From Kiloniellaceae bacterium (GTDB lineage: Bacteria; Pseudomonadota; Alphaproteobacteria; Kiloniellales; Kiloniellaceae): a DNA stretch of 40,113 nucleotides. A program made the position numbers and the translations under genes. The notes under the pieces are model-generated. The model made no database searches. It had not been told where the DNA came from and was given only the letters and a program-made list of their open reading frames with translations. The stretch lies in NCBI GenBank assembly GCA_021776195.1, contig JAJFGK010000121.1, forward strand, positions 1 through 40,113, given 5' to 3'. Within the stretch, counting starts at the first letter, position 1. Each line of letters opens with the position of its first letter. This document shows positions 27,503 through 33,803 of this stretch, piece by piece.

Positions 27503-27799
27503 ATGATCGCTCTATCCCTCGCCATCGTTTTCCTGACGGGATCGGTTGGCCTGATGATCGCCGCCATCGTCAACAATCAGATCGATCCCAATCTCTCCAC
27601 CGCCCTGGGCATCCCGTTGGCCAATATCGTCAGTTCGATCCTGGCGCTGGTGGGGGCGGTGATCGCGGCCGTGGCCCACAACAGAAACACCGCCTCGCCC
27701 CTGACCCGGCGCACGATGATCTTCGGCTTCGTCCTCGTCGTCGCCCTGGTGCTGCTCTTTCCCCTTTCGGACCGGGGCCACTTCAGCAGCTTTAGCTGA
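27503..27799 (+). CDS. Small membrane protein with two to three helices
   Basis: The 98-residue product has an N-terminal hydrophobic helix (about 2-23), a second (about 36-58) and a third (about 70-87), joined by short polar turns. A clear CGGAGG site lies 6 bases before the ATG. No family is recognised. It follows the previous membrane-protein gene by 58 bases on the same strand, so the LCCL gene and the two membrane-protein genes could make one unit in the cell envelope. Confidence 0.6.
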   Translation: MIALSLAIVFLTGSVGLMIAAIVNNQIDPNLSTALGIPLANIVSSILALVGAVIAAVAHNRNTASPLTRRTMIFGFVLVVALVLLFPLSDRGHFSSFS

Positions 27800-27807
27800 G
27801 GCGACAG

Positions 27808-27843
27808 CCGGGAACCGCCACGGCCGCGAGGCCGGCAGCCCGG
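27808..27843. terminator. Nested GC dyad between convergent genes
   Basis: CCGGG and CCCGG form an outer stem around an inner CGGCC-GCGA-GGCCG stem, between the convergent membrane-protein and GST stops. There is no T tract on either side, so bidirectional termination is only a suggestion from position and structure. Confidence 0.3.
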
Positions 27844-27859
27844 TCTCCCGCAGATCGCC

Positions 27860-28549
27860 TCAGACCGCATCCCCATGGGCGCCCTCGACCGGCTCGGACA
27901 GTTCCCGGTCCGCCCGGGCGATGTCCGCCACCACCCGGGCGAAGGCCGGGCGCGCTTTCAGCCGCCGGTACCAGGCCGCGAGCCTGGGATAGTCCGCCAG
28001 ACCGGGGCCGGCGAGGCGCTGGACGTAGAGCACCGCCATGAAAAGGGCGATATCGGCGACGCTGAGGTCGCCGCAGAAATGGCTTTGGTCCGCCAGGGCG
28101 TCCTCGAGTTGGCCGAACTGTGCCGCCAGAAGCGCGACCGCGCCCTTCGCCGCTTCTTCCAACGCCAGCCATTGCGAGGGATCGTTGGGGCGCGGCCCGT
28201 TGCGGTGCATCAGCGCGCGCAGGGGCACCAGCATGACCTCGTCGGCGAAGAGATCGTAGAGGCGGCAGCGCGCCCGCTCGACCGGCGAGGGCGGATAGAG
28301 GGAGGGCTGCGGGCAGGCCTCTTCAAGATACTCCAGGATCACCGTGGAGTCATAGAGCGTGAGCCCGCCATCGATCAGGACCGGGACCTGGCCCTTGGGG
28401 TTGGCGGCCAGCACATCGGGGTGCTTGGGCGCATAGCCGGTCGTCTGGTTGAAGGGCACCAGCACCCGCTCGAAGGCGATGTCCTTTTCGACCAGCGCGA
28501 TCTCGACCTTCTTGGCGAAGAGACTGAGGGGCGCGGAATAGAGTTTCAT
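27860..28549 (-). CDS. Glutathione S-transferase family protein
   Basis: The 229-residue product has the GST layout: MKLYSAPLSLFAKKVEIALVE, with the active-site loop near Ser6-Ser9, then NPKGQVPVLIDGG with the cis-Pro and LYDSTVILEYLEE for glutathione binding. A helical domain follows with HFCGDLSVADIALF and its N-capping Asp. It resembles maleylacetoacetate isomerase/beta-etherase-like GSTs in general form, but the substrate is not evident. The start codon is the first of the fold. An inverted repeat (CTGACAG-N4-CTGTCAG) lies 54 bases upstream and may be its operator. Confidence 0.9.
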   Translation of the reverse strand: MKLYSAPLSLFAKKVEIALVEKDIAFERVLVPFNQTTGYAPKHPDVLAANPKGQVPVLIDGGLTLYDSTVILEYLEEACPQPSLYPPSPVERARCRLYDLFADEVMLVPLRALMHRNGPRPNDPSQWLALEEAAKGAVALLAAQFGQLEDALADQSHFCGDLSVADIALFMAVLYVQRLAGPGLADYPRLAAWYRRLKARPAFARVVADIARADRELSEPVEGAHGDAV

Positions 28550-28602
28550 GGTTCGGTTTTCCTGTGGGGTCCGTCTGAGCCGGTGATCCTACAGCGGCCG
28601 TC

Positions 28603-28620
28603 CTGACAGTATCCTGTCAG
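28603..28620. promoter_or_regulatory. Inverted repeat upstream of GST gene, candidate operator
   Basis: CTGACAG-TATC-CTGTCAG is a perfect 7-bp dyad with a 4-base spacer, 54 bases upstream of the minus-strand GST start. It has the size of an operator for a dimeric winged-helix repressor. The regulator is not in the window. Confidence 0.45.
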
Positions 28621-28818
28621 CAGGAACTTCGCGCGCGGGCCGGTTCTACCCTGCGGCTTTGGATGTACGGCATCGATTTCCTTCCGATAACAATAGCGCG
28701 TTGGCAAACCCCTTCCTCCCTTCGGGTCCGTCGCCCAGAACGATCAGGTATGAATTGACAGGCAGCTGTTTCAGGCCAAGCATTGGCGCCCCAAACCAAC
28801 TTGAGCGTCGTCGCCAAC

Positions 28819-29685
28819 ATGACACCCACGGTCACGCCAGCGCAGCTGGACCAGTTCGACACACGGGGTTTCTTCCTGCTCGAGCGGGTCATACCCGCCG
28901 CCCATCTCGAACTGCTGCGCCGCTTGGCGGACGACGCGGTAGAGGCACGGAGGGTCGGTGGCAAAGTCGGGGCCGCCGAGGGCGAGCAGTTGATGGATAC
29001 CGATGGCGGCCGGTACTTCGTCTTCGGCCTGGAGGAGGAGCGGCCCGAGATCTACGGCGCCCTCTTCGGCGACTGGGCGGTGGCCATCATTGGCGCGCTG
29101 ACCGACGAGTCGGACATGTTCCACACCGAGTTCGTGGTCAAGCAGGGGGGCCGGCGCGACGGGACCACCCGCTTCGGGTGGCACCAGGACGGCGGCTACA
29201 ACACCGCGCCAGGCGCCGGTGGCGCGAAGGTCCCCCAGACACCGCACCTCTCGCTCTGGTGCGCGCTCGACGACATGTCCGCGGCCAACGGCGGCCTCCG
29301 CGTGCTGCCCTTCGAACGCAATCCGATCGATCATCCGGTAAAATTCATGGCGCCGCCGCGGCCCGGCGCCAGGCCCCAGCCCATGTTCGAACACAGGCGC
29401 GTGACGCCGGCCGGCGAGAACATCAATAACCTCAGCGGCGATATCGCCGGCTACTTTGGCGACGACCCGGGAGACCTTGTCGAAGTCCCGGCGGGAAGCG
29501 TGGTCGTGTTCTCCGCGCTCACCCTGCACGGCAGCGGCGCCAACTCGACACCGGCGCCGCGGCGCGCGCTCAACATCGCCTACAGCCAGTCGAGATTCGA
29601 GGACGCCGGGGCCCGAAAGGGCGTGGCGTTCATCAAGAATGGACAGATCACGGACGAGGCTTCTCGACTTCGGGCCATAGCCTGA
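28819..29685 (+). CDS. Phytanoyl-CoA dioxygenase (PhyH)-family Fe(II)/2-oxoglutarate oxygenase
   Basis: The product has the double-stranded beta-helix markers of the PhyH family. FGWHQDGGY gives the HxD iron ligands (His122 and Asp124 from the ATG at 28819). LTLHGSGANSTPAPRRALNIAY gives the distal His237 and the Arg that binds 2-oxoglutarate. The enzyme should hydroxylate a small molecule or acyl-CoA in the cytoplasm. The start is uncertain: the ATG at 28819 has a weak ribosome site, and in-frame TTG codons at 28783 and 28801 are possible. The mobile-DNA hot spot begins about 30 bases after the stop. Confidence 0.88.
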   Translation: MTPTVTPAQLDQFDTRGFFLLERVIPAAHLELLRRLADDAVEARRVGGKVGAAEGEQLMDTDGGRYFVFGLEEERPEIYGALFGDWAVAIIGALTDESDMFHTEFVVKQGGRRDGTTRFGWHQDGGYNTAPGAGGAKVPQTPHLSLWCALDDMSAANGGLRVLPFERNPIDHPVKFMAPPRPGARPQPMFEHRRVTPAGENINNLSGDIAGYFGDDPGDLVEVPAGSVVVFSALTLHGSGANSTPAPRRALNIAYSQSRFEDAGARKGVAFIKNGQITDEASRLRAIA

Positions 29686-29717
29686 CGGGCACGACACTCT
29701 CTGCAACGGGCACCGCT

Positions 29718-29818
29718 CTGGAGTTCCGGGACAATGCAGAATTGGCGAATGCCAGCCTGCTTGGAATGGCGCACTTCCCGATGAAGTCCCTTAGATAAGT
29801 ATCGTGTCCCCAGAACTC
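29718..29818 (+). repeat. Direct repeat copy 1 (about 101 bp) ending in a RAYT repeat unit
   Basis: This block recurs at 32411-32511 with only a handful of differences. Its last 22 bases (29796-29817) contain the hot-spot repeat unit AAGTATCGTGTCCCCAGAAC in plus orientation. The two copies bracket the toxin-like cargo, the IS remnants and the RAYT gene. Confidence 0.85.
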
Positions 29819-30229
29819 CAGATGGGTATTGATATCACGATAAAACAGTTTGAGGAGAATGGGTTCACCATCGTTGAGAGTAGGTCTGTTGCAGTAGATA
29901 TCGGAAAATTCCACACGCCAAGATTTTATGATTTCTTGGCTTATGATCCTTTCAGCGGTGTGATCGTTGGTGTAGAGGTAAAAACCACACTGTATGATTC
30001 AATTCGTTTAAACCCAATACAAGTCGATAAGGACGTGGAAGTTCTTAGGAACGGTGGTACTGTCCGAAAATCGGGTCAGCTTGTTAGGGGGGTCGCCTAT
30101 CGTGCCGTCTGCTTTGGATGTGATCTGGCAGTAAAAGTTAGGACAAATAGACTCTTTAATGCTCTGAAGGACGCGGAGATATCCTTTGATGAGGCCATTT
30201 CATCGGGGGTTTATCAACGTAAAAACTAG
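29804..30229 (+). CDS. Orphan PD-(D/E)XK nuclease domain, probable polymorphic-toxin C-terminal module
   Basis: The 141-residue frame begins at a GTG inside a RAYT repeat (the repeat supplies MSPEL); an in-frame ATG follows at 29822. The core matches restriction-endonuclease-fold toxins: FYDFLAYDP with Asp43, a strand VGVEVKTT with Glu58-x-Lys60, and Gln73 in the next helix, the D...ExK...Q pattern of Tox-REase domains. It has no signal or delivery domain, so it looks like the C-terminal toxin tip of a larger protein, cut off and moved. The gene is strikingly AT-rich against its neighbours, a sign of transfer. The next gene, 20 bases on, is the likely immunity gene. A stand-alone restriction-like nuclease is the alternative. 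Confidence 0.6.
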   Translation: MSPELQMGIDITIKQFEENGFTIVESRSVAVDIGKFHTPRFYDFLAYDPFSGVIVGVEVKTTLYDSIRLNPIQVDKDVEVLRNGGTVRKSGQLVRGVAYRAVCFGCDLAVKVRTNRLFNALKDAEISFDEAISSGVYQRKN

Positions 30230-30249
30230 AAACTATTGCTAATAGTACA

Positions 30250-30921
30250 ATGTTTGACGAAAACTCTCTCTCGAAATCCTTAGCGAAGCTGAGATACCAG
30301 CGGATAAAGAGACTTACCTACAAGGCGTTCTGGGGTACGGAAGAGGTGGAGCATTTTCTTTACTTTTCATTACACGGAAAACCAAAAGAGTTCTTAGCGG
30401 CACAGTTTGGAGTTAGGAATCCAATCGCTGAATCTTTTTCTCTTCATTGTATCCACTCCTACGGCGGCCCTGTATATCAGGCCTTTAATCCGGACGTACA
30501 GACCAACTGCACTATGATATTCTCCCTGGGCAAGCTCGCTAGATGGGGAGAACGTTCTTCATTGTTTATGCCGGCGATGTCAGTTGAATCATTGGCTGAA
30601 AAAATCTCAGCCGACATCCAAGAGAATCTTTTGCCCATTGTTCAAGTGGTTACAAGTCTGGACGCCTTTTTGGCTCTATTGTTGAGTGATGTCGAATCTT
30701 TTGGGTGGATCTACATAAACGGTGCGATAAGGGCTGCCCAGGTTGCCTCTATTGCGTTCAGACTTGGAGCAAATGTAGATGAAATTAGGGTGATACTACA
30801 TCCCTTTGACAAGTTAATAAAAATTCATCTGCCACTCGAAGACAGTAATTCTTCTGAATACCTTGACAGAGTGATCGAAGATTTAATTTTATTTCACCAG
30901 CAATCTGGAACGATAATGTAA
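30250..30921 (+). CDS. Unknown AT-rich partner gene, probable immunity protein of the nuclease
   Basis: I recognise no named family. The 223-residue product has no signal peptide or membrane segment. It has mixed alpha/beta composition with several aromatic, hydrophobic strands (EHFLYFSLHGK, FSLHCIHSYGGPVY, FGWIYINGAIR) and an acidic C-terminus. It follows the nuclease gene by 20 bases, shares its low GC (23 of 60 bases in 30181-30240, against 37 of 60 in 29401-29460), and ends just before the right-hand RAYT repeats. Position, size and shared composition are those of an immunity gene behind a polymorphic-toxin module. That role is inference only. The ribosome site is weak. Confidence 0.55.
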   Translation: MFDENSLSKSLAKLRYQRIKRLTYKAFWGTEEVEHFLYFSLHGKPKEFLAAQFGVRNPIAESFSLHCIHSYGGPVYQAFNPDVQTNCTMIFSLGKLARWGERSSLFMPAMSVESLAEKISADIQENLLPIVQVVTSLDAFLALLLSDVESFGWIYINGAIRAAQVASIAFRLGANVDEIRVILHPFDKLIKIHLPLEDSNSSEYLDRVIEDLILFHQQSGTIM

Positions 30922-30941
30922 TACCAGATCCGGAGGCGGAT

Positions 30942-31034
30942 TCAGGTTGCAAGTGCACCATTCTTGGCTTTTTGCAGGACCTCGTGCGGTGTCTGGTAGG
31001 CGAGGCATTTGCGGGGCCGATGATTGAGCCTTGG
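30942..31034 (-). pseudogene. IS30-family transposase, C-terminal remnant
   Basis: On the minus strand about 30 codons read LNHRPRKCLAYQTPHEVLQK and a few more residues to a TGA at 30942. The N-H-R-P-R-K-C-L-x-Y-x-T-P-x-E-V pattern is the well-known C-terminal end of IS30-type transposases. The rest of the gene is missing; the fragment is cut on its 5' side by partial RAYT-type repeats (repeated GAGTTCTG). Confidence 0.65.
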
Positions 31035-31051
31035 AGTTCTGTGAGTTCTGG

Positions 31052-31157
31052 AGTTCTGAGGACACGATACTTAATTGACCCGCACCGCCTTGCCTGCCAT
31101 GGGGAGTTCTGGGGACACGATACTTAATTGACCCGCACCGCCTTGCCTGCCATCCTC
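31052..31157 (-). repeat. Tandem pair of 53-bp repeats, each with a RAYT unit
   Basis: Positions 31052-31104 and 31105-31157 are near-identical. Each begins with the hot-spot unit in minus orientation (GTTCTGGGGACACGATACTT or a one-base variant) and continues with TTAATTGACCCGCACCGCC and TGCCTGCCAT. That tail resembles the leader just before the RAYT start codon (31525-31550), so these look like truncated copies of the RAYT 5' end. Confidence 0.8.
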
Positions 31158-31160
31158 TAA

Positions 31161-31459
31161 GAGCCTGACCGAAAAAGAGTTGAGTGATTTCAGAAGGACG
31201 TGATTCCGTCGCGTTGCTAGACAACGATGGAGATCACGATGCCATGGACTGAAATCACTCGCCGGGATTATCGGCGCGATGGGCTTCGCTACGCAAGCGA
31301 TCTGACGGACGCGGAGTGGGCCTTGATTGCGCCTCTGATGCCGGCATGCAAGCGCGCGGGCCGGCCGCGCACGACGGACCTGCGTCAGGTTATGGATGCC
31401 TTGCTCTATATGGCGACGACGGGTTGCCAATGGCGCATGCTGCCAAAGGACTTGCACGG
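31161..31459 (+). pseudogene. IS5-family transposase, 5' fragment with left inverted repeat
   Basis: The left end GAGCCTGACCGAAAAAG follows TAA, a possible TNA target. The coding part runs from an ATG near 31227 or 31242 and reads [35 protein letters not shown] and [11 protein letters not shown], the standard N-terminal domain of IS5-group transposases. It stops abruptly at about 31459, where RAYT repeats begin, so the catalytic DDE part is lost. Its end is related to the MITE at 18359. Confidence 0.8.
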
Positions 31460-31470
31460 GGGTTCTGGGG

Positions 31471-31524
31471 GGGGTTCTGGGGACACGATACTTAATTGGG
31501 GTTCTGGGGACACGATACTTAATT
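31471..31524 (-). repeat. Tandem pair of 27-bp RAYT repeat units upstream of the RAYT gene
   Basis: Positions 31471-31497 and 31498-31524 are identical: GGG followed by GTTCTGGGGACACGATACTT and AATT. They lie just before the RAYT reading frame and point away from it, opposite to the units beyond its 3' end. Confidence 0.85.
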
Positions 31525-31558
31525 GACTGTCGCCACGCTGCCTGCCATCATCCGCGCC

Positions 31559-32308
31559 ATGGCACGATTGGCACGGGTGGTGGTTCCCGGGGTGGCGCAT
31601 CACGTGACCCAGCGGGGCAACCGCCGGCAGCAGACTTTCTTCAACGACGACGACTACCGGGCCTACAAGGCCTTGGTGGCGAAGTCCTGCGCCGCGGCCT
31701 CGGTCGCGGTCTGGGCCTACTGCCTGATGCCCAATCATGTGCATCTGATCCTGGTGCCCGCGTCGCCCGACGGGTTGCAGCGGGCCCTGGGGGAGGCGCA
31801 CCGGCGCTACACCCGGCGGATCAACTTTCGCGAGGGCTGGCGGGGGTATCTCTGGCAGGGGCGCTTTGCCTCCTTTGCCCTGGACGAGGCGCACCTGCAC
31901 GCGGCGGGGCGCTACGTCGAGCTGAACCCGGTGCGGGCCGGACTGGTGCGCCGGGCGCGGGATTGGATCTGGTCGAGCGCCCGGGCGCACCTGAAGGGCG
32001 AGGACGACGATTTGGTGAGCGTCGCGCCGCTGCTCGAGCGGGTCGGGGGCCGGGGCGCTGGGCCCCAGGGCGCCGGCGGCTGGCGGGCCTACCTGAAGGC
32101 GGGGCTCGCCGAGGAGGAGCGCGAGGCCCTGCGCGCGCACGAGCGGACCGGCCGGCCGCTGGGCTCGGAGTCCTTTCTCGACGAACTGGAGGCGCGCCTG
32201 GGCCGGGTCCTGAAGAAGGGCAAGCCCGGCCCCAAGCCGGCGGCCGCGCCGCAGGGCCCAGCCAAGCGTGGCAAGGCCAGCCTCTCAAGCCCGCGCAAGA
32301 GACGCTAA
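31559..32308 (+). CDS. REP-associated tyrosine transposase (RAYT, IS200-like Y1/HUH)
   Basis: The 249-residue enzyme has the Y1 transposase fold: MARLARVVVPGVAHHVTQRG, the HUH metal motif in YCLMPNHVHLIL (His60, His62) and the catalytic tyrosine in GRYVELNPVRAG (Tyr119). A charged, basic C-terminal tail (about 200-249) is typical of RAYT proteins. These enzymes cut single-stranded DNA at REP-type repeats and are thought to spread them. Here the gene is surrounded by many copies of one repeat in both orientations. The start at 31559 is where family similarity begins. It is the only apparently intact mobile-element enzyme of the hot spot. Confidence 0.92.
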   Translation: MARLARVVVPGVAHHVTQRGNRRQQTFFNDDDYRAYKALVAKSCAAASVAVWAYCLMPNHVHLILVPASPDGLQRALGEAHRRYTRRINFREGWRGYLWQGRFASFALDEAHLHAAGRYVELNPVRAGLVRRARDWIWSSARAHLKGEDDDLVSVAPLLERVGGRGAGPQGAGGWRAYLKAGLAEEEREALRAHERTGRPLGSESFLDELEARLGRVLKKGKPGPKPAAAPQGPAKRGKASLSSPRKRR

Positions 32309-32329
32309 GATGCCAAGACAGCCAGTAGA

Positions 32330-32405
32330 TAAGTATCGTGTCCCCAGAACTTTGCCCAGAACTTTCGATGAAGTCCTTTAGATTAAGTATCGTGTCCCCA
32401 GAACT
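32330..32405 (+). repeat. Two RAYT repeat units downstream of the RAYT gene
   Basis: Units at 32330-32351 and 32384-32405 contain AAGTATCGTGTCCCCAGAAC in plus orientation, separated by a partial unit (CCCAGAAC). With the units before the gene they form outward-facing inverted flanks around the transposase gene. Confidence 0.85.
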
Positions 32406-32410
32406 TTATT

Positions 32411-32511
32411 CTGGAGTTCCGGGACAATGCAGAATTGGCGAATGCCAACCTGCTCGGATTGGCGCACTTCCCGATGAAATTCTTTAGATAAGTATCGTGT
32501 CCCCAGAACTC
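32411..32511 (+). repeat. Direct repeat copy 2 (about 101 bp)
   Basis: This is the second copy of the block at 29718-29818, again ending in a hot-spot unit (32489-32510). Confidence 0.85.
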
Positions 32512-32514
32512 GCG

Positions 32515-32739
32515 GTGCGGGCCGGACTGGTGCGCCGGGCGCGGGATTGGATCTGGTCGAGCGCCCGGGCCCACCTGAAGGGCGAGGACGACGATTTGGT
32601 GAGCGTCGCGCCGCTGCTCGAGCGGGTCGGGGGCCAGGGCGCTGGGCCCCAGGGCGCCGGCGGCTGGCGGGCCTACCTGAAGGCGGGGCTCGCCGAGGAG
32701 GAGCGCGAGGCCCTGCGCGCGCACGAGCGGACCGGCCGG
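32515..32739 (+). pseudogene. Duplicated 3' segment of the RAYT gene
   Basis: These 225 bases copy 31931-32155 with two mismatches seen by eye and correspond to RAYT codons about 125-199. The copy starts directly after a repeat unit and ends abruptly. No catalytic residue lies in it, so it is a non-functional fragment. The near identity means the duplication is recent. Confidence 0.88.
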
Positions 32740-32826
32740 GGCCATCAAAGGCGCGATCCTGCGCGATTACGGCCATGTCCCTCAGAATTCCGACACTGTC
32801 GCTTGAATTCCGAGAAAATTTTTTTC

Positions 32827-32853
32827 TGTCACATCCGTTGCTCCTGTCTCGTC
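32827..32853 (+). promoter_or_regulatory. ECF41-type promoter
   Basis: TGTCACA at 32827-32833 and CGTC at 32850-32853 are separated by exactly 16 bases, the pattern reported for ECF41 target promoters. It lies 23 bases before the first gene of the ECF41 operon, leaving a short leader with the ribosome site. This predicts autoregulation by the sigma factor encoded at 33800. Confidence 0.8.
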
Positions 32854-32875
32854 TTAAAGGCGAGAGGAGAATGTC

Positions 32876-33265
32876 ATGATAGTCAAACGACTGATTTTAG
32901 GGGCGAACGGTTTGTTCGCCCTTGTGACCGGTACGTTCATGATGGTCAAAAGCGAGGCTTGGTTCGCCGCCGTCGCCGCCGATACGGGACCATTCAATTT
33001 CCATCTGGTTCAGGACGTGGGAGCCGCTTTTATCGTTTCTGGGCTTTCGCTGCTCGCCTGTCTGTGGCGGCCTTCGCTGTGGCCCGCGGCTATGACAGGC
33101 GCTGGCTTCTTGTGTGCCCACGGCCTTATTCATTTGGCGGATATTGTTTCAGGGCATGCCCCTCACGCAGCGCGTGATCTCCTGGTTCTTACCATACCGG
33201 CTTTGCTATCGCTTTGGGCCGCTTGGCCGCCAAACGGACAAGTAAAGGGAAAATATTATGCTTAA
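32876..33265 (+). CDS. Small four-helix membrane protein, first gene of ECF41 operon
   Basis: The 129-residue product has about four hydrophobic helices (about 5-22, 47-62, 68-88 and 100-117), with polar residues such as HLVQD and HGLIHLAD near helix ends. I do not recognise a named family. GAGAGGAG precedes the ATG, and an ECF41 promoter lies just upstream. Its last 8 bases overlap the next gene. In ECF41 operons the neighbours are usually carboxymuconolactone decarboxylases, oxidoreductases or epimerases, so a membrane protein here is a less usual member. Its role may be transport or stress sensing. Confidence 0.75.
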   Translation: MIVKRLILGANGLFALVTGTFMMVKSEAWFAAVAADTGPFNFHLVQDVGAAFIVSGLSLLACLWRPSLWPAAMTGAGFLCAHGLIHLADIVSGHAPHAARDLLVLTIPALLSLWAAWPPNGQVKGKYYA

Positions 33266-33803
33266 GTATTTCATCAAACGTATGATTTTGAAATTTGGAA
33301 AACGCTACGGCTATGATGTGGCTTTCATGCTGCACATGCTAGAGACGACACCTGACGTGATGAACTCGTTCAATGCGCTGTCAAAACTCGACAGCTACAG
33401 AAAGAGCACGTCGGTGAATGCGCATATGGCGGCAAGACTACTAGGCGCCCTGAACGAAGATTGCGGCCCTTGCGTCCAATTGGTGGTCGATATGGCGCGT
33501 GAATCCGGTATGGCTTCAGATCAAATCGAAGCGGTACTGACCGACGATCACGCCGCGATGTCTTCCGAAACGGCTCTAGGCTATCGCTTTGCATCGGCCA
33601 TCATAGCCCGCTCGACCGACGAAGACGCGGCACGAGAGGCTGTGCGAAGCGCCTGCGGAGATGCCGCCATCATCGAGTTGACCCTTGCGTCCCAGGTCAC
33701 AAGATTGTTTCCCATGGTCAAAGCTGGGCTTGGCTATGGCAAAAGCTGCCGCCGGGTAAGTATTGGCGAGCGGAAGATTACCCTCGCAAGAGAGGCGGCA
33801 TGA
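33258..33803 (+). CDS. Carboxymuconolactone decarboxylase/AhpD-like protein of ECF41 operon
   Basis: The 181-residue helical protein carries ALNEDCGPCVQL, with Cys69-x-x-Cys72 preceded by Glu67, the redox motif arrangement of AhpD-like and CMD proteins, although the usual histidine three residues after the second cysteine is not present. The family is the classic partner of ECF41 sigma factors and is thought to handle peroxides or reactive small molecules. The gene overlaps the upstream membrane-protein gene by 8 bases and the sigma factor gene by 4 (ATGA). AAAGGGA precedes its ATG. The tight overlaps show one transcript. Confidence 0.75.
   Translation: MLKYFIKRMILKFGKRYGYDVAFMLHMLETTPDVMNSFNALSKLDSYRKSTSVNAHMAARLLGALNEDCGPCVQLVVDMARESGMASDQIEAVLTDDHAAMSSETALGYRFASAIIARSTDEDAAREAVRSACGDAAIIELTLASQVTRLFPMVKAGLGYGKSCRRVSIGERKITLAREAA

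Noticed and set aside
29718..32511. Repeat cluster considered as a CRISPR array
   Set aside because: Units occur in both orientations, with irregular spacing and long coding inserts, next to a RAYT gene; no cas genes.
32780..32815. GAATTC pair with a short dyad before the ECF41 promoter
   Set aside because: It loosely resembles RAYT-type palindromes but is too short and divergent to call.
32497..33177. Open frame of 226 codons from a repeat GTG through the RAYT copy
   Set aside because: It joins a duplicated RAYT fragment to unrelated sequence overlapping the ECF41 promoter and first gene; a chance fusion.
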